This document shows positions 1 through 6,005 of a DNA stretch of 8,213 bases, in pieces. The stretch's first letter is position 1, and every line of letters begins with the position of its first letter. The position numbers were made by a program, and so were the translations under genes. This stretch comes from Desulfobacteraceae bacterium. Its GTDB lineage: Bacteria > Desulfobacterota > Desulfobacteria > Desulfobacterales > Desulfosalsimonadaceae. Location of the stretch: positions 1 to 8,213 of the forward strand of contig PUOB01000335.1 of the NCBI GenBank assembly GCA_003551985.1, given 5' to 3'. The notes below the pieces were generated by a model. It saw only the letters and a program-made list of their open reading frames with translations. It searched no databases and was not told the origin of the DNA.

Positions 1-416
1 CCATGATGCCGGATATGAACGAGGGGTATGTCGGAATGGTGTCCATAAGCCTGCCGATCTACCGCGGCAGCTACGATGCAAAGGTGCGCCAGGCCCTGGA
101 AGAAAAACAGGCCGCAAGCCAGGACAAAAAGCAGCTTTCGAACCGGCTTTCCCGGCAAACCCGTCAGGCGGTCGTCGATTGGCGAAAGTCCCGGCGCGAT
201 CTCGCATTGATCGACGATGACCTCATACCGAAAACACGGCACGCCCTTGACGTCTTGCAGGAGGAATACGGGGCCGGCAACATCGGCTTTGAAGAGGTCC
301 TTCAGATACGTCGCGAACTGCTCGACCTGCAGTTGGCGCGTATCGAAGCCATAACGGCGCAGAACAAGGCAATGGCGCAAATCGAGTATTTGTTTGCCGC
401 CGAATTGGGGCGGTGA
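1..416 (+). CDS. TolC-family outer membrane efflux factor, C-terminal part (5' end outside window)
   Basis: The visible 137 or so residues are the end of an outer-membrane factor, the channel through which tripartite efflux pumps export metals or drugs across the outer membrane. A beta-strand-like stretch (VSISLPIYRG, about residues 13-22) is followed by long amphipathic helices rich in Lys, Glu, Gln and Arg. The segment EEYGAGNIGFEEVLQIRREL matches the family pattern Y-x-x-G-x-x-x-F-x-x-V-L, where the last helix pair of the TolC barrel starts. The frame is open to the window edge, so the start lies upstream; the Met codons at 3 and 6 are internal. The next gene, 132 bp downstream on the same strand, is an efflux adaptor, so the pair reads as a CusC/CusB-type operon. 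Family assignment is firm; metal specificity is inferred only from the neighbour. Confidence 0.85.
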   Translation, partial: MMPDMNEGYVGMVSISLPIYRGSYDAKVRQALEEKQAASQDKKQLSNRLSRQTRQAVVDWRKSRRDLALIDDDLIPKTRHALDVLQEEYGAGNIGFEEVLQIRRELLDLQLARIEAITAQNKAMAQIEYLFAAELGR

Positions 417-428
417 AATGCATTTCCT

Positions 429-521
429 GTAGGGGCGAAAAATCTTTCGCCCGATTAAGCGTACGTGAGATTCTTCGGAAATTGGGCGCAACGAAGATAT
501 TGGGCTTTTTACGAAGTCGTC
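429..521. repeat. Diverged half copy of the nested palindromic repeat, with a short hairpin
   Basis: Positions 433-452 form a perfect 8-bp hairpin (GGGCGAAA, loop AATC, TTTCGCCC) that begins 17 nt after the stop of the TolC-type gene. Positions 461-521 align without gaps to the reverse complement of 2546-2606, with about 54 of 61 bases identical. The 21 bases at 429-449 (starting GTAGGGGCGAAAA) are identical to the reverse complement of 2713-2733. The same two modules therefore occur here and at 2546-2733, in opposite orientation. The other half of the long palindrome is missing, so this looks like a decayed copy. It fills most of the gap between two genes expected to be co-transcribed. Confidence 0.75.
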
Positions 522-548
522 AAAACCAAATAAAAGAGAGAACAAACC

Positions 549-1169
549 ATGATACGACAATTCAGCACCAAAAAAATACCGGTCGCCATCGCCCTTATAT
601 TGGTGGGGCTTCTTGCCGGATACGTGCTTTTTTCCAACGGGCATGACCCCGAAACCACTCAGACCATCGCTCACGAGGATGAACACGACCACGAAAACGA
701 AGACGAAATCGCGTACTGGACATGTTCCATGCACCCGCAGATACGCGAAGACGGTCCCGGCGAAATAAAGGAAGCAACGATCGACTATATCGACCCCGTA
801 ATGAATCCGGACAGCCGCACCATCGGCGTGCGTGCTGACATTGCGAACGTCGGGGAAGGCTTTAAGCCGGAAATGCTTGTCTCCGGCAGGATTTCAGCGA
901 AACTGACGGAAGAGGCGCTGATGGTGCCGGCCACCGCGGTGCTGTGGACGGGGCCCCGTTACATCGTTTACGTCAAGGACACCGACGCCGAACAGCCTTT
1001 TTTCGAAGTCCGGGAAGTCACCCTGGGCCCCAGAAGCGGTGATTTCTACGTGATCAAAGACGGCGTGGAAGAAGGCGAGGAAGTGGTATACCACGGGACA
1101 TTCCGGGTGGACCCGGAAACAATGCCCGGGTGCGGGGAAGTGACGGAAGATCTGGATGCGGCGCCGTAG
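549..1169 (+). CDS. RND efflux periplasmic adaptor (CusB/HlyD class), apparently internally deleted
   Basis: Adaptors of this class link an inner-membrane RND pump to the TolC channel. Residues 9-29 form a hydrophobic N-terminal anchor or signal, followed by a His/Asp/Glu-rich linker (34-54). Residues 57-71 (WTCSMHPQIREDGPG) match the start of the heavy-metal-binding domain of CusB-like proteins. The expected continuation, a CPxCGM metal site, is absent. The sequence passes straight into EIKEATIDYIDPVMNPDSRT, which belongs to the adaptor beta-barrel, and then into a normal membrane-proximal end (MVPATAVLWTG, GVEEGEEVVYHGTFRVD). The barrel-sandwich and alpha-hairpin modules that normally sit between them are missing. 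The protein has 206 residues, against roughly 400 or more for the family. The frame stays open. The start is supported by a purine-rich AGAGAG at 535-540. No pump gene follows; a convergent gene ends 34 bp further on. It is probably non-functional or assembly-affected. Confidence 0.75.
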   Translation: MIRQFSTKKIPVAIALILVGLLAGYVLFSNGHDPETTQTIAHEDEHDHENEDEIAYWTCSMHPQIREDGPGEIKEATIDYIDPVMNPDSRTIGVRADIANVGEGFKPEMLVSGRISAKLTEEALMVPATAVLWTGPRYIVYVKDTDAEQPFFEVREVTLGPRSGDFYVIKDGVEEGEEVVYHGTFRVDPETMPGCGEVTEDLDAAP

Positions 1170-1203
1170 GCTGTCCGGATCTTTCATCGCCTTATCGGAG
1201 CGC

Positions 1204-2265
1204 CTACATCTTCCCTCGCGCCTGCGCAATACGCATATATGTCTCCATTCCGTTTTTCGGCGGTTCGTATAGGGATTCCCCGGGCTTCCTGACCAGTCCC
1301 ACCGCCGCCGTATCGCAGGTGGTGACACAAAGGCCGCAGCCGATGCACCGCTTCCGATTGACGACGGCGTTTTCATCGATGATGTCAATGGCGCCCATCT
1401 GACACCGGTCCAGGCAGACCTCGCAGCCGGTACAGAGGTCTTCATCGATCACCGCATAATAGTTGCTCTTGACGGCTTCCGCCGGGCTGTCCTGTATTTT
1501 CAGGGACCGCAGCATGCCGCAGCAATCCCCGCAGCAGCTGCACATACCCCCGACCGCCTGGGAATTGAAAGGCTGCATAACCAGGCCGGCTTCTTCATTG
1601 CCGCGGATGATCCGTTTCGCCTCTTCCTTGTCGACATATCGCCCCATGCCGTTTTCAACGTAATAATGGCCGTGGGAGCCAAACACAAAGCAGGCTTCCA
1701 GGGGCTTGCCGCAGCCCTTGTCCATTTTCTGCGCCGTGGTGCGGCAGATGCACGGCGCAAGGGCGATGATTTTCTGGGAATCGATAATGGCCAGGGCGTC
1801 TTCATAGGTTGCCACCGGTGTTTCCATGACGATTTCGGTATTGATGGGAATGGCGCGCATCACCGGCGTGCCGGTGGACTGAAAGGCCCTGCCGAGTCCC
1901 TTTTCAAAATATTCCTCCAGGTCTTCGGCCAGTTCCCGGTCGACCCGGTTGAGCTGAAATTCGTATATCCCCACGACGAACGGAATAGCGGAATAACGGG
2001 CCCGGTCCTCCTTTCTGTGCCGAAACAAAAGGCCGCGCCGGGCCATATCCTCCAAATGTGCGGCCTCCTCGGAGGGGTCCCTCCCTGTACGCTGTGCCAC
2101 GTCCGCCGCGGCCTCCAGCATGGGCGTCATATCCAGGAACAGCCGGGCGTCCTCCGGCGAAAACAGCCGCTTCAGGATCCGGACCTCCACGCCGGTATCG
2201 GTTGCCGGGTACCCCGGCCCCATGTCATCCAGGCGTTCCCGAAGCTCTTTATAGATATCGCGCAT
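1204..2265 (-). CDS. 4Fe-4S dicluster ferredoxin-domain protein with winged-helix-like N-terminus and extra Cys clusters
   Basis: The C-terminus holds two classical 4Fe-4S motifs: C278-x2-C281-x2-C284-x3-C288 and C307-x2-C310-x2-C313-x3-C317, as in bacterial 2[4Fe-4S] ferredoxins. Upstream lie further cysteines: C172 and C174 (PCICR), C185, C192, and the dense cluster C242, C244, C245, C248, C249 (MCSCCGDCCG). These could bind a third cluster or another metal. Residues 25-90 resemble a winged helix (helical segments ending in LEDMARRGLLFRHRKEDRARYSAIPF), as found in related proteins of anaerobes. There is no signal peptide or membrane segment, so it is probably a cytoplasmic electron carrier or redox-linked regulator; its substrate and partners are unknown. 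The start is supported by AAGGAG at 2275-2280, nine bases before the ATG. It stands alone, convergent with the adaptor gene. I recognise the family type but no gene name. Confidence 0.85.
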   Translation of the reverse strand: MRDIYKELRERLDDMGPGYPATDTGVEVRILKRLFSPEDARLFLDMTPMLEAAADVAQRTGRDPSEEAAHLEDMARRGLLFRHRKEDRARYSAIPFVVGIYEFQLNRVDRELAEDLEEYFEKGLGRAFQSTGTPVMRAIPINTEIVMETPVATYEDALAIIDSQKIIALAPCICRTTAQKMDKGCGKPLEACFVFGSHGHYYVENGMGRYVDKEEAKRIIRGNEEAGLVMQPFNSQAVGGMCSCCGDCCGMLRSLKIQDSPAEAVKSNYYAVIDEDLCTGCEVCLDRCQMGAIDIIDENAVVNRKRCIGCGLCVTTCDTAAVGLVRKPGESLYEPPKNGMETYMRIAQARGKM

Positions 2266-2290
2266 TGATTTTTTCTCCTTTTACGATAAT

Positions 2291-2426
2291 TTTGATGGCG
2301 TCGTAAAAAGTCGGGCTCCGCCTCCCGATTCACCAGAGTTGTTTGTAGGGGCGAATGATCATTCGCCCCTACCGTTTTTCAAAGATGGCACAAGCCTGGA
2401 TTCCTGACTTTTACGAGTGCATCAAA
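2291..2426. repeat. Inverted-repeat element A (136 bp) with a central 28-bp perfect palindrome
   Basis: The two ends are imperfect inverted repeats: the left end starts TTTGATG and contains TCGTAAAAAGTC, and the right end carries GACTTTTACGA and finishes CATCAAA. Inside, 2345-2372 is a perfect palindrome with half-site GTAGGGGCGAATGA. No coding potential is visible. The right arm is nearly identical to 2680-2701. The shape resembles a small non-autonomous (MITE-like) element, but I see no clear target-site duplication. It lies directly upstream of the ferredoxin-like gene and could contribute structure to its leader if transcription starts beyond it. Confidence 0.7.
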
Positions 2427-2545
2427 TGTAGGCCTACACTAAAATTGTCAAAAAAGACGGTTGTCGCTCAACCGCTATATACAATGAAAGGAAACGAGAA
2501 TACTTGTCAACGAAAAATAAAATGACCGCGCCCTCTCAAAAAGAT
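2427..2545. other. Gene-free spacer with two short palindromes
   Basis: This stretch between two repeat elements shows no convincing gene. A perfect 12-bp palindrome TGTAGGCCTACA (2427-2438) abuts element A. A 6-bp hairpin (CGGTTG, loop TCGCT, CAACCG) lies at 2458-2474. TTGACA-like hexamers occur on the minus strand at 2446-2451 and 2505-2510, but neither has a good -10 partner at 16-18 bp, so I do not call a promoter for the ferredoxin-like gene. An open frame from TTG 2504 runs into element B and looks spurious. Confidence 0.4.
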
Positions 2546-2672
2546 GACGGCTTCGTAAAAAGTCCAATATCTGCGTTACGCGCAATTTTCGAAGAATATC
2601 ACGTACACTTAAGTACGCTCAATTCTTCAAAAATCGCGCAAGCCTTGATCTTGGCCTTTTTACAAAGCCGTC
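2546..2672. repeat. Inverted-repeat element B (127 bp), self-complementary nested hairpin
   Basis: The outer arms 2546-2565 and 2653-2672 pair at 18 of 20 positions (GACGGCTTCGTAAAAAGTCC against the complement of the right arm). Inner arms 2580-2597 and 2622-2639 pair at 16 of 18. The centre holds CGTAC and GTACG around a short A/T-rich tip. Most of the element could thus fold into one long hairpin on either strand. A half copy in reverse orientation lies at 461-521, so this is a dispersed family. From memory, similar sequences are common in Desulfobacteraceae genomes; this was not checked. No transposase for it is in the window. Confidence 0.75.
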
Positions 2673-2679
2673 TGAAACC

Positions 2680-2733
2680 GACTTTTTACGAGTGCATCAA
2701 AAGTTGATAGGACGAAAGATTTTTCGCCCCTAC
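2680..2733. repeat. Repeat fragment C overlapping the pseudouridine synthase stop codon
   Basis: Two modules seen elsewhere lie side by side here. Positions 2680-2701 repeat the right arm of element A (one extra T). Positions 2713-2733 equal the reverse complement of 429-449. The final CTAC on the plus strand is GTAG on the minus strand and supplies the TAG stop of the upstream-encoded pseudouridine synthase. The second module can form a short imperfect hairpin (CGAAA, loop GATT, TTTCG) immediately after that stop. Confidence 0.65.
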
Positions 2734-3488
2734 GTGTGTTTTGCTGCCTCTGCCAATGCATGCCAGTTCCACACCGGTGCACTCTCTCCATGGATCATGC
2801 CCGGCCATGGCCAGCCTTGCGGCAGGGGGCAACTCAACGCCAAGGGCGCCTTGCTGACAGGGTGTAAAACAGACAGGCTCTGGGCGAACAGCGAGATCTG
2901 CTTGTCCGGCATGGGGGCGGATGCGCCGTAACGAAGGTCGCCCATCACCGGAAAGCCGATATGGGCAAACTGGGCTCTTATCTGGTGGTGGCGGCCGGTT
3001 TCAAGGTCGATGGAAACCAGGGTGCTTGATTCATCTGCATCAAGAACCCGGTAATACAGGCGCGCTGCCCGACCGGCGGCCGTTTTTCCGGGAACAATCC
3101 GACTGGTGGCGGTTTGGGTCCGCTCGAGATAGTGTTCGAGGGTACCGGATGACTGTTTCATAACGCCTTCGACTACCGCCAGGTAGCGTTTTTTTACCGT
3201 CTTTTCCCGAAATTGGTCGCTGATTCGGGCGGCGGCCTTGGACGTACGGCAAAACAGCACAACACCGGCAACGGGGCGATCCAGCCGGTGCACCATTCCC
3301 AGAAACACATGGCCCGGCTTGTTGTAGCGCGCCTTGATCCACTGCTTTGCCAATTCAAGCAAGGAGATATCTTTTGTCTGATCTGCTTGAACCAGAAGCC
3401 CGGATGGCTTATAAAGGGCCAGAAGGTGATTGTCCTCGTAAATCACGGGCCATTGGGGTACAAAAAAATACGGCGGGCGGTCGTTCAT
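2730..3488 (-). CDS. RluA-family RNA pseudouridine synthase
   Basis: This enzyme converts uridine to pseudouridine in rRNA or tRNA. The catalytic motif is HRLDRPVAG (H67-G75) with the catalytic Asp at D70; the usual form is HRLDxxTSG, and variants at the last positions are common. The N-terminal strand VIYEDNHLLALYKPSGLLV (15-33) and the segment ETGRHHQIRAQFAHIGFPVMGD (163-184) are also typical. The product is 252 residues, with no S4 domain. The frame is open further upstream to 3617, but I prefer ATG at 3486-3488 because family homology begins right after it, GGGGAA lies six bases upstream, and a longer form would overlap the divergent methyltransferase gene. The exact target uridine cannot be read from the sequence. 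The stop codon lies in a dispersed repeat, so the original C-terminus may have been altered. Confidence 0.88.
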   Translation of the reverse strand: MNDRPPYFFVPQWPVIYEDNHLLALYKPSGLLVQADQTKDISLLELAKQWIKARYNKPGHVFLGMVHRLDRPVAGVVLFCRTSKAAARISDQFREKTVKKRYLAVVEGVMKQSSGTLEHYLERTQTATSRIVPGKTAAGRAARLYYRVLDADESSTLVSIDLETGRHHQIRAQFAHIGFPVMGDLRYGASAPMPDKQISLFAQSLSVLHPVSKAPLALSCPLPQGWPWPGMIHGESAPVWNWHALAEAAKHT

Positions 3489-3494
3489 TATTTT

Positions 3495-3500
3495 TTCCCC
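3495..3500 (-). promoter_or_regulatory. Ribosome binding site fixing the pseudouridine synthase start
   Basis: GGGGAA on the minus strand lies six bases before the ATG at 3488. It supports this start over the longer open frame reaching 3617. Confidence 0.5.
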
Positions 3501-3507
3501 GACTACA

Positions 3508-4995
3508 GTGAAAACGGATACCATGCCACGCATGAAACCAAAAAATACGCATAAAACAGAAAAATCCCGCGAACCGGGCCAGGCACAACTGGCGGTCCTT
3601 CTGGAGCGCGCCGGCATAACGCTTTCAAGCCGCCAGTACAGCCAGTTATGGTCCTACCACAACCTCCTGCGGGAACACAACACCCGGCTCAACATGACCC
3701 GAATCCACAATTTCAAGAACATGGTGGAAAAGCTCTACGTGGATTCGATTCTCCCGGGAACGCTGATAGCCCTTCCCTCACCGCTGCTGGATATCGGCAC
3801 CGGTGCCGGCATGCCGGGGATCCCCCTTAAAATCGCATTTCCGGAGATTCGGATCATATTGGCGGAGGGGCGGCAAAACCGCGTCGAATTCCTCGAATTG
3901 GCGGTTGAACGGCTCGGACTGAAGGATACGGCCGTATGCGGAAAGAACATTTACCCCCGGTTCGACATGCCCGTATCCGGGATTATCACCCGGGCGGTCG
4001 AGCATATCGAACGCACCCTTGAGCGCGTTCAGGGGTGCCTGGCCCAAAACGGGCTGGCCGTGTTCATGAAGGGGCCGGGGTGCAGTGATGAAATCAAAGC
4101 GGCACAGACCCGCTTTGCCGGCGCCTACCACCTTCTCCAGGATATCCCGTATGCCATCCCGAACACTTCGCATGAAAGACGACTCGTGGTTTTTGAACGA
4201 AAAAGCGCCCCCTTGTGGCAGGTAAAGGAAAACTTCATGGCGGACGACCGACTTCGCGAGATTCAAAGCGAACACAATCCCACCTATCGGTATTTAAAAA
4301 AATTATTGACTGCAAAAGGCATAAAAAAAGGGGAAGCGGCCCTCATTGCCGGCCAGAAAATAATTCAAGAGGCTGTGGACGCCCTGCCCGAACGCTGCAT
4401 CGCCTGGATCTCGAGCGCCGAACACGGGCCGCCGCCTGGGAACCTGCCGCCGGCCATGCACTGGTACCTGCTTGCGCCGCAGTTATTTGCCCAACTGGAC
4501 GTATCCGGCACCAACGCCCCCCTGCTCCTGGTCAAGACGCCCGCGCCGGACAGCTGGCACCCCGAAGACGGGTTTGCGGACGGCTGCACCGTAATGGTCC
4601 CGTTTCAGGACCCGGAAAACGTGGGCACGGTGATCCGCTCGGCGGTGGCCTTCGGCGCAAACCAAATCATTCTGCTTGCCGAATCGGCCCATCCCTATCA
4701 TCCCAAGGCCATGCGGGCATCGGGCGGGGCCGTACTCCGGGCCGAACTGTTGACCGGACCATCCATAACGGAGCTGCCCGCCGACCTGCCGCTGGTCAGC
4801 CTCTCGGGGGAGGGAAAGGATATTGCGACATTTGAATTTCCCCGGGCCTTCGGCCTCCTTCCCGGCGTTGAAGGCGCGGGCCTGCCCGACCGCCTGCGCA
4901 AAAACACCGTCTCCATTCCCATCGGCCCGGGCGTTGAGTCCCTGAACGCGGCAACGGCGGCAGCCATTGCGCTGTATGAATGGGCAAGGCGTTAA
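3508..4995 (+). CDS. rsmG: RsmG (16S rRNA m7G527 methyltransferase) fused to a SpoU/TrmH-family RNA 2'-O-methyltransferase
   Basis: One 495-residue frame carries two methyltransferases. Residues about 26-232 are RsmG/GidB: LLDIGTGAGMPGIPLKIAFP (93-112) is the SAM-binding loop, GRQNRVEFLELAVERLGL (121-138) and IITRAVEHIE (159-168) follow the family, and K188 lies in FMKGPG. RsmG methylates N7 of G527 in 16S rRNA. Residues about 247-495 are a complete SpoU/TrmH unit: an L30e-like substrate domain (NPTYRYLKKLL, EAALIAGQKIIQEAV), motif 1 QDPENVGTVIRSAVAFGA (367-384), motif 2 LPGVEGAGLP (451-460, V454 where Asn is usual), and motif 3 SLNAATAAAIALYE (478-491), which together form the knotted SAM site. 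The start is unsure: GTG 3508, ATG 3523 and ATG 3532 all lie before the domain and none has a strong ribosome binding site. It is divergent from the pseudouridine synthase; if the GTG is used, 19 bp separate the starts. Confidence 0.9.
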   Translation: MKTDTMPRMKPKNTHKTEKSREPGQAQLAVLLERAGITLSSRQYSQLWSYHNLLREHNTRLNMTRIHNFKNMVEKLYVDSILPGTLIALPSPLLDIGTGAGMPGIPLKIAFPEIRIILAEGRQNRVEFLELAVERLGLKDTAVCGKNIYPRFDMPVSGIITRAVEHIERTLERVQGCLAQNGLAVFMKGPGCSDEIKAAQTRFAGAYHLLQDIPYAIPNTSHERRLVVFERKSAPLWQVKENFMADDRLREIQSEHNPTYRYLKKLLTAKGIKKGEAALIAGQKIIQEAVDALPERCIAWISSAEHGPPPGNLPPAMHWYLLAPQLFAQLDVSGTNAPLLLVKTPAPDSWHPEDGFADGCTVMVPFQDPENVGTVIRSAVAFGANQIILLAESAHPYHPKAMRASGGAVLRAELLTGPSITELPADLPLVSLSGEGKDIATFEFPRAFGLLPGVEGAGLPDRLRKNTVSIPIGPGVESLNAATAAAIALYEWARR

Positions 4996-5016
4996 CCGCA
5001 GCGCTAGCAGCGATAG

Positions 5017-5131
5017 CGTTCCCCGCAGGAGCGGGAAACGATAGCGATATTGTTTGGCATCGTTTCCCGCTCCCGCGGGGAACGCCTCCCCTTATCCTTT
5101 CACATCGTTCCCCGCGGGAGCGGGAAACGAT
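5017..5131. repeat. REP palindrome cluster 1 (three copies, one inverted) downstream of the RAYT gene
   Basis: Three 26-nt copies lie at 5017-5042 (plus), 5059-5084 (minus) and 5106-5131 (plus). Each has left arm CGTTCCCCGC, loop GGGA, right arm GCGGGAAACG, then AT; copy 1 has one change in the loop-proximal core (GCAGGAGCG). The arms pair except for one C-A mismatch at the fifth base pair. Copies 1 and 2 face each other, the inverted-pair layout of bacterial interspersed mosaic elements. The cluster begins 21 nt after the stop of the rsmG-trmH gene and lies at the 3' side of the transposase gene. There is no T-run, so a classic terminator is not indicated. Confidence 0.85.
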
Positions 5132-5168
5132 GCCGAAAAGGAGCGGATAACGATAACGGCATACCCCC

Positions 5169-5705
5169 CTATCCCCACCAGCAGTCAATATCCACCACTC
5201 CCTGCTGCCCGGCATAATTCCTGGCACTGGAGTAGCGCCAATGCTCCGCCTTATCCACATACCCACGCGTAACCGGATTGGCATGGATATATTCCAACTT
5301 CTGCCGCATCATGCCATGGCTCAAAATCTGCTCGGCATGAACGCCTTCCTCCCAGAATTGATGCTTCCGATCCGATTGATGTGCTTTTTTGGCCGATTGA
5401 AAACACGACAACATCCCGAATGCATTTCTGGATTCCAAGTACTGAAGTATCCGCCGGGCGGTATACGATTTGAAACTGCGGGCCTCTTTGTCAAGCGATG
5501 CGGAGCGGGCAATGAAGTGAATATGATTCTCCAGTACGACATACCCGTACAACTGCAACCCGGCATGTTCCCGCTGATACGCCCAGCAGTCCAGAAGAAT
5601 CGTTACGGTTTCAGGCCGGGTGAATACCGGCAGCCAATTCAGCACTGTGCAGGTCATGAAGTGCGGCTTGGACGGCTCCCGGATGAGGTAGCGGTCTCGT
5701 CCCAT
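5169..5705 (-). CDS. REP-associated tyrosine transposase (RAYT, Y1/HUH family)
   Basis: RAYTs are single-copy, domesticated relatives of IS200/IS605 transposases that cut single-stranded DNA at REP hairpins, using an HUH metal site and one catalytic tyrosine. Here the HUH motif is H61-I-H63 in VVLENHIHFIA, and the likely nucleophile is Y139 in QKLEYIHANPV. FKSYTARRI (78-86) and HWRYSSARNY (155-164) are further family hallmarks. At 178 residues it is a normal full length, with no frameshift. ATG 5705 is preceded by GGAGGT (5716-5721), and a near-consensus promoter lies about 100 bp upstream. The gene is enclosed by palindromes sharing the core GCGGGAGCG: three behind it, four in front, which is the classic RAYT-with-REPs arrangement. 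No insertion-sequence ends of its own are seen. Family assignment is strong; present activity is unknown. Confidence 0.92.
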   Translation of the reverse strand: MGRDRYLIREPSKPHFMTCTVLNWLPVFTRPETVTILLDCWAYQREHAGLQLYGYVVLENHIHFIARSASLDKEARSFKSYTARRILQYLESRNAFGMLSCFQSAKKAHQSDRKHQFWEEGVHAEQILSHGMMRQKLEYIHANPVTRGYVDKAEHWRYSSARNYAGQQGVVDIDCWWG

Positions 5706-5807
5706 GATGCGGATGACCTCCGGCGGTTGGATTGATTTGGCAACTGGGTGGTTGACGTTTTTGGGGTGAATCAGGGCGTTTCGGTGGACCGAATGCTGTC
5801 GGCGGGC

Positions 5808-5836
5808 ATTATAGATTGTGGACGCTGGAGCGTCAA
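5808..5836 (-). promoter_or_regulatory. Near-consensus sigma70 promoter for the RAYT gene
   Basis: On the minus strand TTGACG (5831-5836) is followed by a 17-bp spacer and a perfect TATAAT (5808-5813). The predicted start near 5801 leaves about 95 nt of leader before the ATG. A 14-bp inverted repeat (GACGCT, GG, AGCGTC; 5821-5834) overlaps the -35 box and spacer and could serve as an operator; that part is inference. It is the best-matching promoter in the window. Confidence 0.7.
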
Positions 5837-5856
5837 GCGGTTATCGTTTCCGCTGG

Positions 5857-5884
5857 CGTCCCCACGCGGGAGCGTGGGGACGAT
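5857..5884. repeat. REP palindrome copy 4, upstream of the RAYT gene (ACGC type)
   Basis: Left arm CGTCCCCACGC, loop GGGA, right arm GCGTGGGGACG: eleven perfect base pairs, followed by AT. It is the longest perfect stem in the window and represents the ACGC/GCGT subtype also found behind the ygiQ-type gene. It lies just outside the -35 box of the RAYT promoter. Confidence 0.8.
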
Positions 5885-6005
5885 AAAAATGGTTGTGGGC
5901 TTGCTGGCGCTGGGATTTTATTTTTGCAAAACCCATTTTTGTGCCTTATTGTATTTTATTCTGGCATTTAACGCTTTATACCTTGAATCCTAAGGGGATA
6001 AGGGG
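5885..6005. other. AT-rich gene-free spacer
   Basis: This stretch is markedly richer in A and T than its surroundings and holds no convincing gene. An open frame passing through it on the plus strand has no family resemblance. A weak promoter-like pair (TTGCAA at 5924-5929, TATTGT at 5947-5952, 17-bp spacing) points toward the ygiQ-type gene; support is poor. Confidence 0.3.

Noticed and set aside
1666..2268. A 200-codon open frame on the plus strand
   Set aside because: Antisense to the ferredoxin-like gene, which has Fe-S motifs and a good ribosome binding site; the translation resembles nothing known.
2446..2451. TTGACA on the minus strand as -35 box of the ferredoxin-like gene
   Set aside because: At 17 bp the -10 would be CATTTG, too poor a match to call.
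2504..2707. Small gene starting with TTG in the spacer
   Set aside because: Most of its codons come from repeat element B, so the frame reflects the palindrome. No family resemblance.
3489..3617. Longer N-terminus for the pseudouridine synthase
   Set aside because: The extra 43 residues have no family match, overlap the 5' end of the divergent methyltransferase gene, and lie upstream of a better-placed ribosome binding site and ATG.
5017..5131. Rho-independent terminator of the rsmG-trmH gene
   Set aside because: The hairpins are strong, but none is followed by a T-run, and the same hairpins occur where no gene ends. They may still slow transcription or protect mRNA ends.
5748..5993. 81-codon open frame upstream of the RAYT
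   Set aside because: It reads through the RAYT promoter on the other strand, a REP copy and an AT-rich spacer; its hydrophobic tail is explained by base composition.
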